Shown in pieces: positions 43,840-51,512 of a stretch of 64,000 nucleotides of DNA (positions are counted from its first letter, which is position 1; every line of letters begins with the position of its first letter). The translations under genes were made by a program, and so were the position numbers. This DNA comes from Arthrobacter rhizophilus (GTDB taxonomy: Bacteria > Actinomycetota > Actinomycetes > Actinomycetales > Micrococcaceae). The notes beneath the pieces were generated by a model. The model saw nothing but the letters and a program-made list of their open reading frames with translations, was not told the DNA's origin and ran no database searches. Location of the stretch: assembly GCF_026241105.1 (NCBI RefSeq), contig NZ_JAPFFT010000016.1, positions 1 through 64,000 on the forward strand, in the 5' to 3' direction.

Positions 43840-44601
43840 GTGTACATCGGGGTCAGCACCAAGATGTACATGGGGTACCGCCACACCATGTCCTGGCTGG
43901 AGCAACTGCGAGGTGAAGTGGACGCCCGTCCGGCCCTGGTGGCCGGGCGGGTGGTCCCGTTTGTCATCCCGTCGTTTCCCATGCTTCCGGCTGCGGCTCA
44001 GATGCTGGAGGATTCTCCTTTGCTCTTGGGTGCTCAGAACTGCGGCTGGTCCGACGGCCCGTGGACCGGGGAAGTGTCGCCGTCCTTGCTGGCGGAGCTT
44101 GGTGTGCGGCTCGTGGAGATCGGACACGCCGAACGACGCCGGCACTTCGCCGAGGACGACGCTGTAGTCGCGCTCAAGGTCAGAGCCGCGGTGGACGCCG
44201 GGCTGACGCCGCTGCTGTGTGTTGGCGAAGAAACCGCATCCGATCCGGCGGTGTCGGCGTCGTTCGTTTACCGGCAGATCGCGGCCGCCGTCCGAGAAGA
44301 TTGGGCGACGGCGGGCAGTTTGGTTATTGCTTACGAACCAGTGTGGGCCATCGGCGCGGCCGAGCCTGCCCGCGCAGCTTACGTGTCCGACGTCGTCGAT
44401 CACCTCCGGGACCTGCTCGCTGGGCATGACTTAGCCGGGCTGCCGATCATTTACGGTGGCTCTGCCAAGCCGGGACTCCTGCCTGAGCTTCGCGGCGTGT
44501 CGGGCCTCTTCCTGGGCCGTTTCGCCCATGACCCCGCGAACTTCGGGAAAGTCTTGGACGAAGCACTGGGGTTGGATCAAGCGCTAGGGTTGCCCAACTG
44601 A
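43840..44601 (+). CDS. Triosephosphate-isomerase family isomerase (LerI/EryH candidate)
   Basis: The TPI catalytic triad is present: Lys8 (GVSTKMYMG), His96 (IGHAERR) and Glu166 (AYEPVWAIG); the phosphate loop is YGGSAKP. The Asn that normally precedes the Lys (NWK) is Ser/Thr, as in specialised tetrulose-phosphate isomerases such as LerI. The protein should interconvert tetrulose phosphates rather than serve glycolysis. GTG 43840 is 2 nt past the permease stop. The stop codon lies inside palindrome C. Confidence 0.85.
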   Translation: MYIGVSTKMYMGYRHTMSWLEQLRGEVDARPALVAGRVVPFVIPSFPMLPAAAQMLEDSPLLLGAQNCGWSDGPWTGEVSPSLLAELGVRLVEIGHAERRRHFAEDDAVVALKVRAAVDAGLTPLLCVGEETASDPAVSASFVYRQIAAAVREDWATAGSLVIAYEPVWAIGAAEPARAAYVSDVVDHLRDLLAGHDLAGLPIIYGGSAKPGLLPELRGVSGLFLGRFAHDPANFGKVLDEALGLDQALGLPN

Positions 44602-44659
44602 CTCGCATTTGTTGTCGTTTTCAGCCCTTATAACGACAACTACTGCGAGCCAGTTGGGC
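44592..44659. repeat. Dispersed palindromic element, copy C, also bidirectional terminator
   Basis: The outer arms GCCCAACTGACTCGCA (44592-44607) and 44644-44659 pair with one mismatch; the inner arms GTTGTCGTT (44611-44619) and AACGACAAC (44632-44640) pair perfectly. The element lies between two convergent genes and supplies both their stop codons. It is related to copies A and B. Confidence 0.85.
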
Positions 44660-47600
44660 CGGCCTTCTGACACAGTCCCACAAAACCGCCCAACTGTTCC
44701 AGCCCTTCCGGCTTGGTGGGCAGGTAATTGGTCAGTTCGGGTGAGCGCACGACGACGGCCCGCCACTGACCGCGCGATACCGCCACGTTGATCCGGTTGC
44801 GAGAGAGCAGGAAGTCCATACCGCGAGGTACCTCTGCGGCAGCGGAGGCGGCCATGGAGACGATCACCACGGGAGCTTCCTGCCCCTGAAACTTGTCCAC
44901 GGTGCCGACGCGCACGCCACGGAGTCCGGCCGCTCTCAGTTCGCGTTGGATGAGCTGCACCTGGGCGTTGTAGGCCGCCACCACCAGGATGTCCTTTTCG
45001 ACGAGCGGCCGTTCCCCGGGCGATTCCCGGGGGTCCAGCCACGCCAAGCCAAGGTGTTCCTTGACTTGCCTGACTACCTCCTCGGCTTCTTCGGACGACT
45101 GGGTGGAGTTGCCACTGTGTTGGACGTAGACGCATTCCACGCCGGCCCGAACTCCGGACAGTTTCCGCGTGGAGGCAGCTGGTGCCGAACGCAGCCGGCC
45201 ATCGTAGGACAGCTCGGACACCGCGGCGCACAAATCCGGGTGCATTCGCCACGAGGTCGCGAGGAAATACCCGAGCTCCGGGGGCAGGGTGTGCAGGCCG
45301 TGGGCCAACCAGCCGAGAGCCGATTCGTCCACGGGTTCCGGGTGTTTGCCCTGCGTGACTTGGGGCAGTTGCTGGGGATCACCGAGGAGCAGGAGCCTCT
45401 TCGTTGCTCGGCTGACGGCAAGGGTGTTGGCCAGCGAGAACTGCCCGGCCTCGTCGATAACAAGCAGATCCAACGATCCCGCTGGAACGGTCCGGCCTGT
45501 CATGGTCCACGCCGTGCCGCCGATCAAGCATCCGCCGGGCGCTGCTAACAACCGCTCAATGTCGTCCTTTGACTGCTGGCTCCACGGGACCGGGTCTTCG
45601 TGCTTCATTTCCTTGGCAATGACATCCGTAGCGACCCCTGCCTTCACCGCGGCGTGGAGCATGTTCTCCACCACCGCGTGGGACTGCGCAACAACCCCCA
45701 CCTTCCAGCCGGCGCGAACCAGCCGGGCAATGACGTGCGAGCCAACGTAAGTCTTGCCCGTTCCAGGAGGCCCTTGCACGGCAAGATATGACTGGTCCAG
45801 ATCCGTCACGGCCGCGGTGATCGCATCCACATAGCCATCGTCGCCGGACCCGACGGCGGGCAGTACAGGGAGAGTGGCCAGCCTCGGCGGCACGCGGCGC
45901 AGCAGGTCCAAACCTGGATCCTTCGGCCACGACGGCAGACTGGAACCCACCTTGACGGCAAGTTCACTCAAGGCTTTTCTCTGGCCGTCCGTGTTCACCG
46001 GGCCATCAGGCGTGAGTGCCATGGGTAGCTGCGAGTATTCGGCAGCGCCCTTGGGCAGCCGCTCCGATATGGTCACGACGTCGGGCACGCCGTCTTCGCG
46101 TCCCGCGAGGGAAGTGCCTTCATCGAGGTCGTCAAGATCGCCGTCCTCGATCACGTCCGTGCCGGACATTCCCGATCTGCCCAAGGCACTTTCGTTTTTG
46201 CCGATGAAGGCGTCGGGGAGTGGAGGCCCGTACATCCGGAAGTACTTCTTACCGGCGGCGAAACCGGAGCCATCGGCTGCATGGCCGAAGAGCCGTACCT
46301 GCCGCGCCGGGTTGCTGCGGGGAGTCGGCTTGGCCCAGTCCCGCACCACTTCGCCGCGTTCCACGATGAAGCAGTCCCTGCTGTCCTCCCATTCTGAGAC
46401 GGGCCGGTCCAGGCGGTCGAAATGTCCCCACCAGAATTGTTTGTCCTCCCGCCGGTGAAATCCGACCGCGGCCGCCACCAAGGCCACCGCCCTGTTGTCG
46501 TCGGATTGAACAGCGTCGTCCGGCAATTCTGCGAGGTAGTCGAGAAGGGCCGTTTCCTCGGGTGCGGCCTGGTACTTGTCCGGTTCCGTTTCGGCAGGTA
46601 GTTCCTGTCCCGAAGCAGCCGGAATGCCGGGTTCGATGGAGCGCTCCGCGGCCAGGCCCAGCAGCCAGTTCCGCAGTTCCAGGGTGGAGAGGCAATCGTA
46701 TTCGTTGTAGTCGGAGATGCCTGCCAGGATTGCTGCCGCATCGTCTTCGCGATGGGCGTCCCGGGCCGTGCAGTAGTTGGCGTAGGCAACCACGGAGGCC
46801 CCGGCGTCGGTCACGTCCCCCGAACGCAAGTGCTGGCCCATGTACAGGGGTTCGAGTTTCTTGATGCTGTAGGAGTCTTCGGAGATGCGGATGCTGTGCC
46901 GCACGGTGTCGTAGAGGTCCACCAGCACGCCTTCGCGGAGGAGGTTGTCCACGGCGGCTTCGCCCACGGTGTGGATGACCGACAGATTGCGCAGCGCGGT
47001 TTTCTCGTATGCGGCGTAGTGGTAGATCCGCATGTCCGGATACTTCATTCGGCGTTCGTCCACGTAGTCCAGGAAATCGATGAACGCCTGGCGCTCCTCG
47101 GCCCGGGAATGTGCCCAGAACGGCTTGAACACGGGAGATCCGCCCGGCTCCGTCGGATTTTCGACAACCCCGAACAAGTACTCCAGTCCCCAGCGGCCGG
47201 TTACGGGGTCCTGCCACAGCGGGTCTCCTTCGAAGTCGAAGAAGATGTCGCCGGCGTCGGGCCGGGGGAGCCGGGCCAGGGAGCTGGATTCCAGGACGGA
47301 ATAGCTGATGCTCTTGGCTGTGCCGGTCTTGTCGGTGTAGTTGACGGTTCCATCGGGCGTGGCTGTTCCGGTCTGCAGACGGGCTTGTTCCTGCAGGCGC
47401 CTCGTGGCGGAATCAGCTGCGTCGGGCATCTCAGCAAGGGCATCGATGGTGAAAATGCCGTTTTCCATGAGCTTCTTGCGCCGGGTGATTCTCATCCCCG
47501 CCACCATCAGCAGATCCCGGTGGAGGCGCACTTGTTCTTTGCAGTAGTCGCAGCGACCGCATGCGATTACTCCGGGCGCACCCCATTGGATGGGCTCCGG

Positions 47601-48350
47601 CCGCGATCGGTGGGCGTCCGTCAGTGCAAGGAAGCGGTCACGGCGTTCGCGGAACACGGGCAGTACATCCGCGAGCCGATGGTTGCTGTGTACATAGTCG
47701 AAGCCAGCTGCACCCTCCGGCCCGGCAGCTTGAGGCCCGGCAGCCTGAGGACCAGCAGCGTCCCGCTGAATGGTAGCCCCAAGGACAAGAGTCAGATCCG
47801 GCGCCGGAACGATTCCCGCTTTGAATAATTGATCGCCGTAGGCGGCAAGTTGCAGTAACGCCGTGACCTTGGCGTGGCGAGCGAGTTTGGTGTCAAAAAC
47901 CGCGTAGCTTCCGTCCGGCTGCTTCACGAGGAAATCGGACCGCCCATGGAACTGGCCGTCGAAGAAGGCCGCCTGGAAGACCACGTCCGCGCCGGATCGC
48001 AAGGCCGCAATGGACTCCGCGTGCTTGGCCTGCAGGGTGGCGCGGTCCATCGCCGCGGCCGGAACGACGTCGAACACTCCCGTCCCAGCGAGCGGATCCC
48101 ACCACCCGAATTCGGCCACGAATCGGTCCAACACCCTGTGCTCGTGAACGTCGCCCAGTGCGGCGGTGCGCTCCAGCATTTCGTCGACGTCGAAGGCAGG
48201 CTTCGGTGACCGGCCCAGCTTCTCGTCCAACTTGCGCAGCAACTGGTACTCGCACGTGGAGGCGGTGACGAGATCGCTGGCGGAAAACACCAGGTCCTGC
48301 GCTTGCCCTGGACTTTCGGAACCCGCAACTTCTGAATCGAGAAAAAACAC
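44640..48350 (-). CDS. Fused RecB-like nuclease / exonuclease-like / SF1 helicase (TM0106-type)
   Basis: Three modules are visible in 1236 aa. About 20-300 is a RecB/Cas4-like nuclease with D-x-K (FDTKLARHAKV) and a likely 4Fe-4S set: Cys in ASTCEY plus CGRCDYC near 265. About 375-600 is an RNase-H-like exonuclease-type domain (IFFDFEGDPLW, MRIYHYAAYEKT). The C-terminus is a UPF1/DNA2-type helicase with Walker A GPPGTGKT (860-867), VIDEAGQFSLAN, VDKFQGQEAP and RINVAVSRGQ. It probably processes DNA ends. GTG 48350 is preferred; the frame runs back 134 more codons but into the neighbouring gene. Confidence 0.86.
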   Translation of the reverse strand: MFFLDSEVAGSESPGQAQDLVFSASDLVTASTCEYQLLRKLDEKLGRSPKPAFDVDEMLERTAALGDVHEHRVLDRFVAEFGWWDPLAGTGVFDVVPAAAMDRATLQAKHAESIAALRSGADVVFQAAFFDGQFHGRSDFLVKQPDGSYAVFDTKLARHAKVTALLQLAAYGDQLFKAGIVPAPDLTLVLGATIQRDAAGPQAAGPQAAGPEGAAGFDYVHSNHRLADVLPVFRERRDRFLALTDAHRSRPEPIQWGAPGVIACGRCDYCKEQVRLHRDLLMVAGMRITRRKKLMENGIFTIDALAEMPDAADSATRRLQEQARLQTGTATPDGTVNYTDKTGTAKSISYSVLESSSLARLPRPDAGDIFFDFEGDPLWQDPVTGRWGLEYLFGVVENPTEPGGSPVFKPFWAHSRAEERQAFIDFLDYVDERRMKYPDMRIYHYAAYEKTALRNLSVIHTVGEAAVDNLLREGVLVDLYDTVRHSIRISEDSYSIKKLEPLYMGQHLRSGDVTDAGASVVAYANYCTARDAHREDDAAAILAGISDYNEYDCLSTLELRNWLLGLAAERSIEPGIPAASGQELPAETEPDKYQAAPEETALLDYLAELPDDAVQSDDNRAVALVAAAVGFHRREDKQFWWGHFDRLDRPVSEWEDSRDCFIVERGEVVRDWAKPTPRSNPARQVRLFGHAADGSGFAAGKKYFRMYGPPLPDAFIGKNESALGRSGMSGTDVIEDGDLDDLDEGTSLAGREDGVPDVVTISERLPKGAAEYSQLPMALTPDGPVNTDGQRKALSELAVKVGSSLPSWPKDPGLDLLRRVPPRLATLPVLPAVGSGDDGYVDAITAAVTDLDQSYLAVQGPPGTGKTYVGSHVIARLVRAGWKVGVVAQSHAVVENMLHAAVKAGVATDVIAKEMKHEDPVPWSQQSKDDIERLLAAPGGCLIGGTAWTMTGRTVPAGSLDLLVIDEAGQFSLANTLAVSRATKRLLLLGDPQQLPQVTQGKHPEPVDESALGWLAHGLHTLPPELGYFLATSWRMHPDLCAAVSELSYDGRLRSAPAASTRKLSGVRAGVECVYVQHSGNSTQSSEEAEEVVRQVKEHLGLAWLDPRESPGERPLVEKDILVVAAYNAQVQLIQRELRAAGLRGVRVGTVDKFQGQEAPVVIVSMAASAAAEVPRGMDFLLSRNRINVAVSRGQWRAVVVRSPELTNYLPTKPEGLEQLGGFVGLCQKAGPTGSQ

Positions 48351-48427
48351 CGTGCCCCCAGACCTTTGAGCTGATGAAGCCAAGCTATCAGTGAGGCCGG
48401 ACAAGATAGCAGCCCCCGCGGTGGGGG

Positions 48428-49513
48428 TCAGCCGCCGAAACGAAGGGTGATCACCAGGCCGATCAGCGCGACCAGGCCGGCAAGAAGCATCGCGGCCCTG
48501 GGATTGCCGAAGTTGAGGGTCCATCCCAGACCGAACCGGCGGGGAACCAGCAGCGCGTGGTCTTCTCGGTTGATGTAGAACAGGCCGCCCCGCCAGAACT
48601 GGTCGTCCTCCCGGTGGGTCAGGCCGGTGTCCTCGTCGCCGTCGTCCCGCTCGCGGTTGTTCCTGGCCAAGACCACCACAGTTACCGCGACCGCGGCCAG
48701 GATGGGGAGCACCACCACCAGCTGCGCCCACGGGGTGGCCTTGCCGGTCCACATCAGCAACGATGATCCAAGCATCCCCAGGTCGATCATCGCGACTAGT
48801 CCGAGGAGTGCCTTGGCGCCGAGCGACATGTACCGGCGGTGCCAGCGCGCGGAGCCCACCGGGTGCGCCGGGTCGATATCGGGCCGGCTGAGGAAGAAGA
48901 TGGCCGCCGCGATACCCGCGAGCAACGCGGTCACGCCGATCTGCACGAAGACCAGCGAGAAAGCCGTGCCGACCGATTTGGTGGCCAATCGGTTGGGCAC
49001 GCCGTTCGCTCCGTAATGCACGGCGAGCACATCGGGCATCGACGGGTAGCTAATCACGCCGATCACCACCGTGGCGACCGTGATGATCAACGCCGGCGCC
49101 AGCCAGAGCCAGGGAAACCGCGGCGGATCGGTTCGAAGTTCGGTGTCCACCGCGATGCCTTGGCGCACGCCGTCGTACCAGCCCCCGGCGGCCTTGGCGG
49201 CCCGGATCTCGTGGTTGGCCAGGAAGAAGCAGCCGTACCAGCAGCCGACGAGCACCAGCACAGACAACGGCAGCAACAACGTTTCGCCGGTTATGGCGTA
49301 GATGGCGACGCAGACCCCGGCTGTGACGATCCCGCTCAGGAGTACCCGCCATCGGTAGATGCGGGTCTGCCTGACCACAGCCGGGTCATCGGCGCGCTGG
49401 GCCGGCACCCGAACCCCGAAGGGCACGGTTGGGCTGTTGATCGCGGGCAGCACCAGGGCGATCGCGAGCACCAGTGCTGACAATGCGGAGCTGAGGGCGA
49501 TGGCAAGGGTCAT
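48428..49513 (-). CDS. DUF1648/DUF5808 membrane protein
   Basis: The 361-aa protein has about nine hydrophobic helices. The DUF1648 signature (PSMPDVLAVHYGANGVPNR) lies near 195-215 and a DUF5808 block (FWRGGLFYINREDHALLVP, then GWTLNFGNP) near 300-340. The role is unknown; Bacillus relatives (SdpI, YhdP) sit in envelope stress or immunity settings. ATG 49513 overlaps the regulator stop by 4 nt (ATGA), so it is controlled by that regulator. Confidence 0.82.
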   Translation of the reverse strand: MTLAIALSSALSALVLAIALVLPAINSPTVPFGVRVPAQRADDPAVVRQTRIYRWRVLLSGIVTAGVCVAIYAITGETLLLPLSVLVLVGCWYGCFFLANHEIRAAKAAGGWYDGVRQGIAVDTELRTDPPRFPWLWLAPALIITVATVVIGVISYPSMPDVLAVHYGANGVPNRLATKSVGTAFSLVFVQIGVTALLAGIAAAIFFLSRPDIDPAHPVGSARWHRRYMSLGAKALLGLVAMIDLGMLGSSLLMWTGKATPWAQLVVVLPILAAVAVTVVVLARNNRERDDGDEDTGLTHREDDQFWRGGLFYINREDHALLVPRRFGLGWTLNFGNPRAAMLLAGLVALIGLVITLRFGG

Positions 49514-49902
49514 AGTGTTTCCTCTGACGGGGTGGTTCCAAATGAATCGAGCACTGACCGGCACGCCTCGAGTACCTCGTCCGCCGGTAATCCTCGCGCG
49601 ACGGCCTCGGCCAGCAGAGTCCGCGCCCTCGCGGTCCACTCAGCCGGGAACGGTGGGTCCGCGACCGTCGGGGTCACCACAGCGCCTGACTTGCGGTTGA
49701 GCTGAATCAGGCCCTGCTGGCGCAGGAGGTCATAGGCTTTGTTCACGGTGTGGAAGTTGATCCCGAAGTCCGCAGCGAGCGTTCTGGTGGCGGGCAACGA
49801 ACTGCCCTTGGTCAGCACGCCCTCGGCGATCGCCTCCACGATCTGGTCCCGAAGCTGCTGGTAGATCGGCACATCGCTGGCCAAGTCTACGTTGAGGATC
49901 AT
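49510..49902 (-). CDS. GntR-family regulator, YtrA subfamily
   Basis: A short (130 aa) GntR protein: winged helix at 10-75 (VPIYQQLRDQIVEAIAEGVL, TLAADFGINFHTVNKAYDLL) and a small helical tail with no ligand domain, the YtrA layout. These usually repress a membrane or ABC operon directly. ATG 49902 is 8 nt after GGAGG. A minus-strand TATAAT lies about 20 nt upstream. It is translationally coupled to the DUF1648 gene. Confidence 0.88.
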   Translation of the reverse strand: MILNVDLASDVPIYQQLRDQIVEAIAEGVLTKGSSLPATRTLAADFGINFHTVNKAYDLLRQQGLIQLNRKSGAVVTPTVADPPFPAEWTARARTLLAEAVARGLPADEVLEACRSVLDSFGTTPSEETL

Positions 49903-49922
49903 TTCTCCCACCTCCCGTATTT

Positions 49923-49928
49923 ATTATA
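49923..49928 (-). promoter_or_regulatory. -10 element of the YtrA-type operon
   Basis: Perfect TATAAT on the minus strand in an AT-rich stretch (49919-49945) that stands out from the GC-rich surroundings and also contains near-inverted TATA repeats that may be the YtrA operator. Confidence 0.45.
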
Positions 49929-49982
49929 TGAGTTATAGAACAATTAGCGGAAGATCCCCAACTCCCGGAAAGCAGGCCACGA

Positions 49983-50441
49983 ATGACCCAGCTCGATGCG
50001 CAACCGTCGCCAGATCCCGCCTTCGAGGCTGCCTACGCAGCCGCCCGGAAGAGCCTCAGCGAAGGTGGCATTCCCATTGGTGCGGCGCTTGCCCGCGACG
50101 GCGTTGTCATCGCTAGTGGGCACAACGAACGCGTCCAAAACGGCGATCCGATCGCCCACGGGGAAATGTCGGCCCTCCGCGCAGCCGGCCGGCAAAAGAG
50201 CTATCGGGACACCACGCTGTACACCACCCTCGCCCCGTGCGCGATGTGTACGGGCACCATCATCCAGTTCAAGATTCCGCGAGTGGTGGTGGGGGAGGCC
50301 CGCACGTTCGGCGGCGAATTCGAGCTCCTGCGGTCCCGGGGCGTGGAAGTGGTGGTCCTCGATGACCAACGGTGCGTGGACATGATGCGCAGCTTCCAGG
50401 AAGAGAATCCGGAGCTGTGGGCCGAGGACATCGCTGAATAG
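49983..50441 (+). CDS. Cytosine deaminase, yeast FCY1-like
   Basis: The zinc site is HGE (AHGEMSAL) plus PCAMC. Beyond the common CDA fold it closely follows yeast Fcy1: GGIPIGAAL, SGHNERVQ, DTTLYTTLAPCAMCTGTIIQ, IPRVVVGE and a tail NPELWAEDI. Fcy1 converts cytosine to uracil (and 5-fluorocytosine to 5-fluorouracil). Bacteria more often use the unrelated amidohydrolase CodA. The length (152 aa) also matches. ATG at 49983. It is divergent from the YtrA operon and stands alone. Confidence 0.82.
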   Translation: MTQLDAQPSPDPAFEAAYAAARKSLSEGGIPIGAALARDGVVIASGHNERVQNGDPIAHGEMSALRAAGRQKSYRDTTLYTTLAPCAMCTGTIIQFKIPRVVVGEARTFGGEFELLRSRGVEVVVLDDQRCVDMMRSFQEENPELWAEDIAE

Positions 50442-50552
50442 ACCGAGGGAGCAGACCGCATCTGGCCACAGCCAAACCCCAAGCGTAGGCTGACAGCATC
50501 GGTGTCGGTGCCGGGGGGTCCGCGTCGATACCCAATCGATGAAGGAGGACTC

Positions 50553-50990
50553 ATGAGTGTTGTGCGCGAATTCATGTCCACCAATGCCCAGTGCGTCAGG
50601 GAAGAGCAGTCGTTGCGTGACGCGGCTGTCCTGATGCGCGATCTGGACGTCGGGTCCCTGCCGATCTGCGGCAGCGATGGAAGACTCAAAGGATTCATCA
50701 CTGACCGCGACATCGTGGTCAAATGCGTTGCTGAGGGATGGGATGCCAGCCAGAAGACAGCGGCAGACATCGCCCAGGGCACGCCGATCTGGATTGATGC
50801 CGATGCCAGCGTTGACGCTGCGATCGACCTGATGGAGAAGCACCAGGTCCGGCGCCTTCCTGTCATCACCGACCACAAGTTGGTAGGCATCATCAGCCAG
50901 GGCGATATCGCCCGCAACTACGCCGAGCAGCGGGTGGGTGAATTGGTGGAGCACATCTCGGCCAAGACTCCCATGGCGCAACTGGGCTAA
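50553..50990 (+). CDS. CBS-pair domain protein
   Basis: Two CBS motifs fill this 145-aa protein (MSTNAQCVREEQSLRDAAVL to TDRDIVVK, and TPIWIDADASVDAAIDLM to SQGDIARN). CBS pairs bind AMP/ATP, NAD or SAM and act as energy or redox sensors; stand-alone forms have no known partner. ATG at 50553 follows GAAGGAGG. A terminator follows. Confidence 0.88.
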   Translation: MSVVREFMSTNAQCVREEQSLRDAAVLMRDLDVGSLPICGSDGRLKGFITDRDIVVKCVAEGWDASQKTAADIAQGTPIWIDADASVDAAIDLMEKHQVRRLPVITDHKLVGIISQGDIARNYAEQRVGELVEHISAKTPMAQLG

Positions 50991-51009
50991 CTACAACTTC
51001 CGCTCGATC

Positions 51010-51039
51010 AAGCGTCACGGCCACCCGGCCGTGGCGCTT
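51010..51039. terminator. Terminator after the CBS-protein gene
   Basis: AAGCGTCACGGCC (51010-51022) pairs with 51027-51039 with one wobble position and a 4-nt loop. A 12-bp direct repeat GTATCCGGGCCA follows (51042 and 51069). Confidence 0.65.
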
Positions 51040-51092
51040 CCGTATCCGGGCCAGCGAACGCGGTCACTGTATCCGGGCCACGGGACGCCAAG

Positions 51093-51389
51093 CTAGAGAA
51101 ACGCTTCCCGCCCTGTGCCTTCCCGCATCACTAATTCCCCGTCCTCGATGGAAACCAGCAGGCTCTTTGCTCTTCCGTGGAGTTTCTTGCTTGCGCTCAG
51201 CTTGCGGCTGGTAACCTCGACGCCAACCGTGGACCCTTTTGCCGGCAGCTCCACGGAGATCTCCGCCGCCATTCCCAGCATCTCTCTGGTGGACACATCG
51301 CGCTCGTGGTGAGCCTCTTTGTGGTTGACCGTGACTTCTACGTCATCGGCGTCGAAACCGTCCTGCAGGATGATGAGCAGTTCTTGCAT
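51093..51389 (-). CDS. Hypothetical protein (98 aa)
   Basis: ATG at 51389 is preceded by AGGAAGAGG. The soluble protein has several predicted beta strands (DDVEVTVNHKEA, AAEISVELPAKG) and a C-terminal strand pair (LLVSIEDGELVMREG). No family is recognised. It is convergent with the CBS gene and divergent from tex. Confidence 0.55.
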   Translation of the reverse strand: MQELLIILQDGFDADDVEVTVNHKEAHHERDVSTREMLGMAAEISVELPAKGSTVGVEVTSRKLSASKKLHGRAKSLLVSIEDGELVMREGTGREAFL

Positions 51390-51468
51390 GATGCGCCTCT
51401 TCCTTGAGTAGCATGTCCAACCGGAGTCTTCAGCACTCTTCCACTACAGCACTCCGTGCCGTCTTTAG

Positions 51469-51506
51469 GTAGGGCAAAGCTTTAGTAGGGCAACGCAGTA
51501 GGGCAA
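51469..51506 (+). repeat. Three GTAGGGCAA repeats just before tex
   Basis: GTAGGGCAA occurs at 51469, 51485 and 51498; the last ends 6 nt before the tex ATG and may double as its ribosome site (GGG). Confidence 0.7.
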
Positions 51507-51512
51507 AATGTC

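Noticed and set aside
48351..48752. N-terminal extension of the nuclease/helicase
   Set aside because: It would overlap the DUF1648 gene in another frame of the same strand and is Gly/Arg/Pro-rich; the conserved nuclease begins at GTG 48350.
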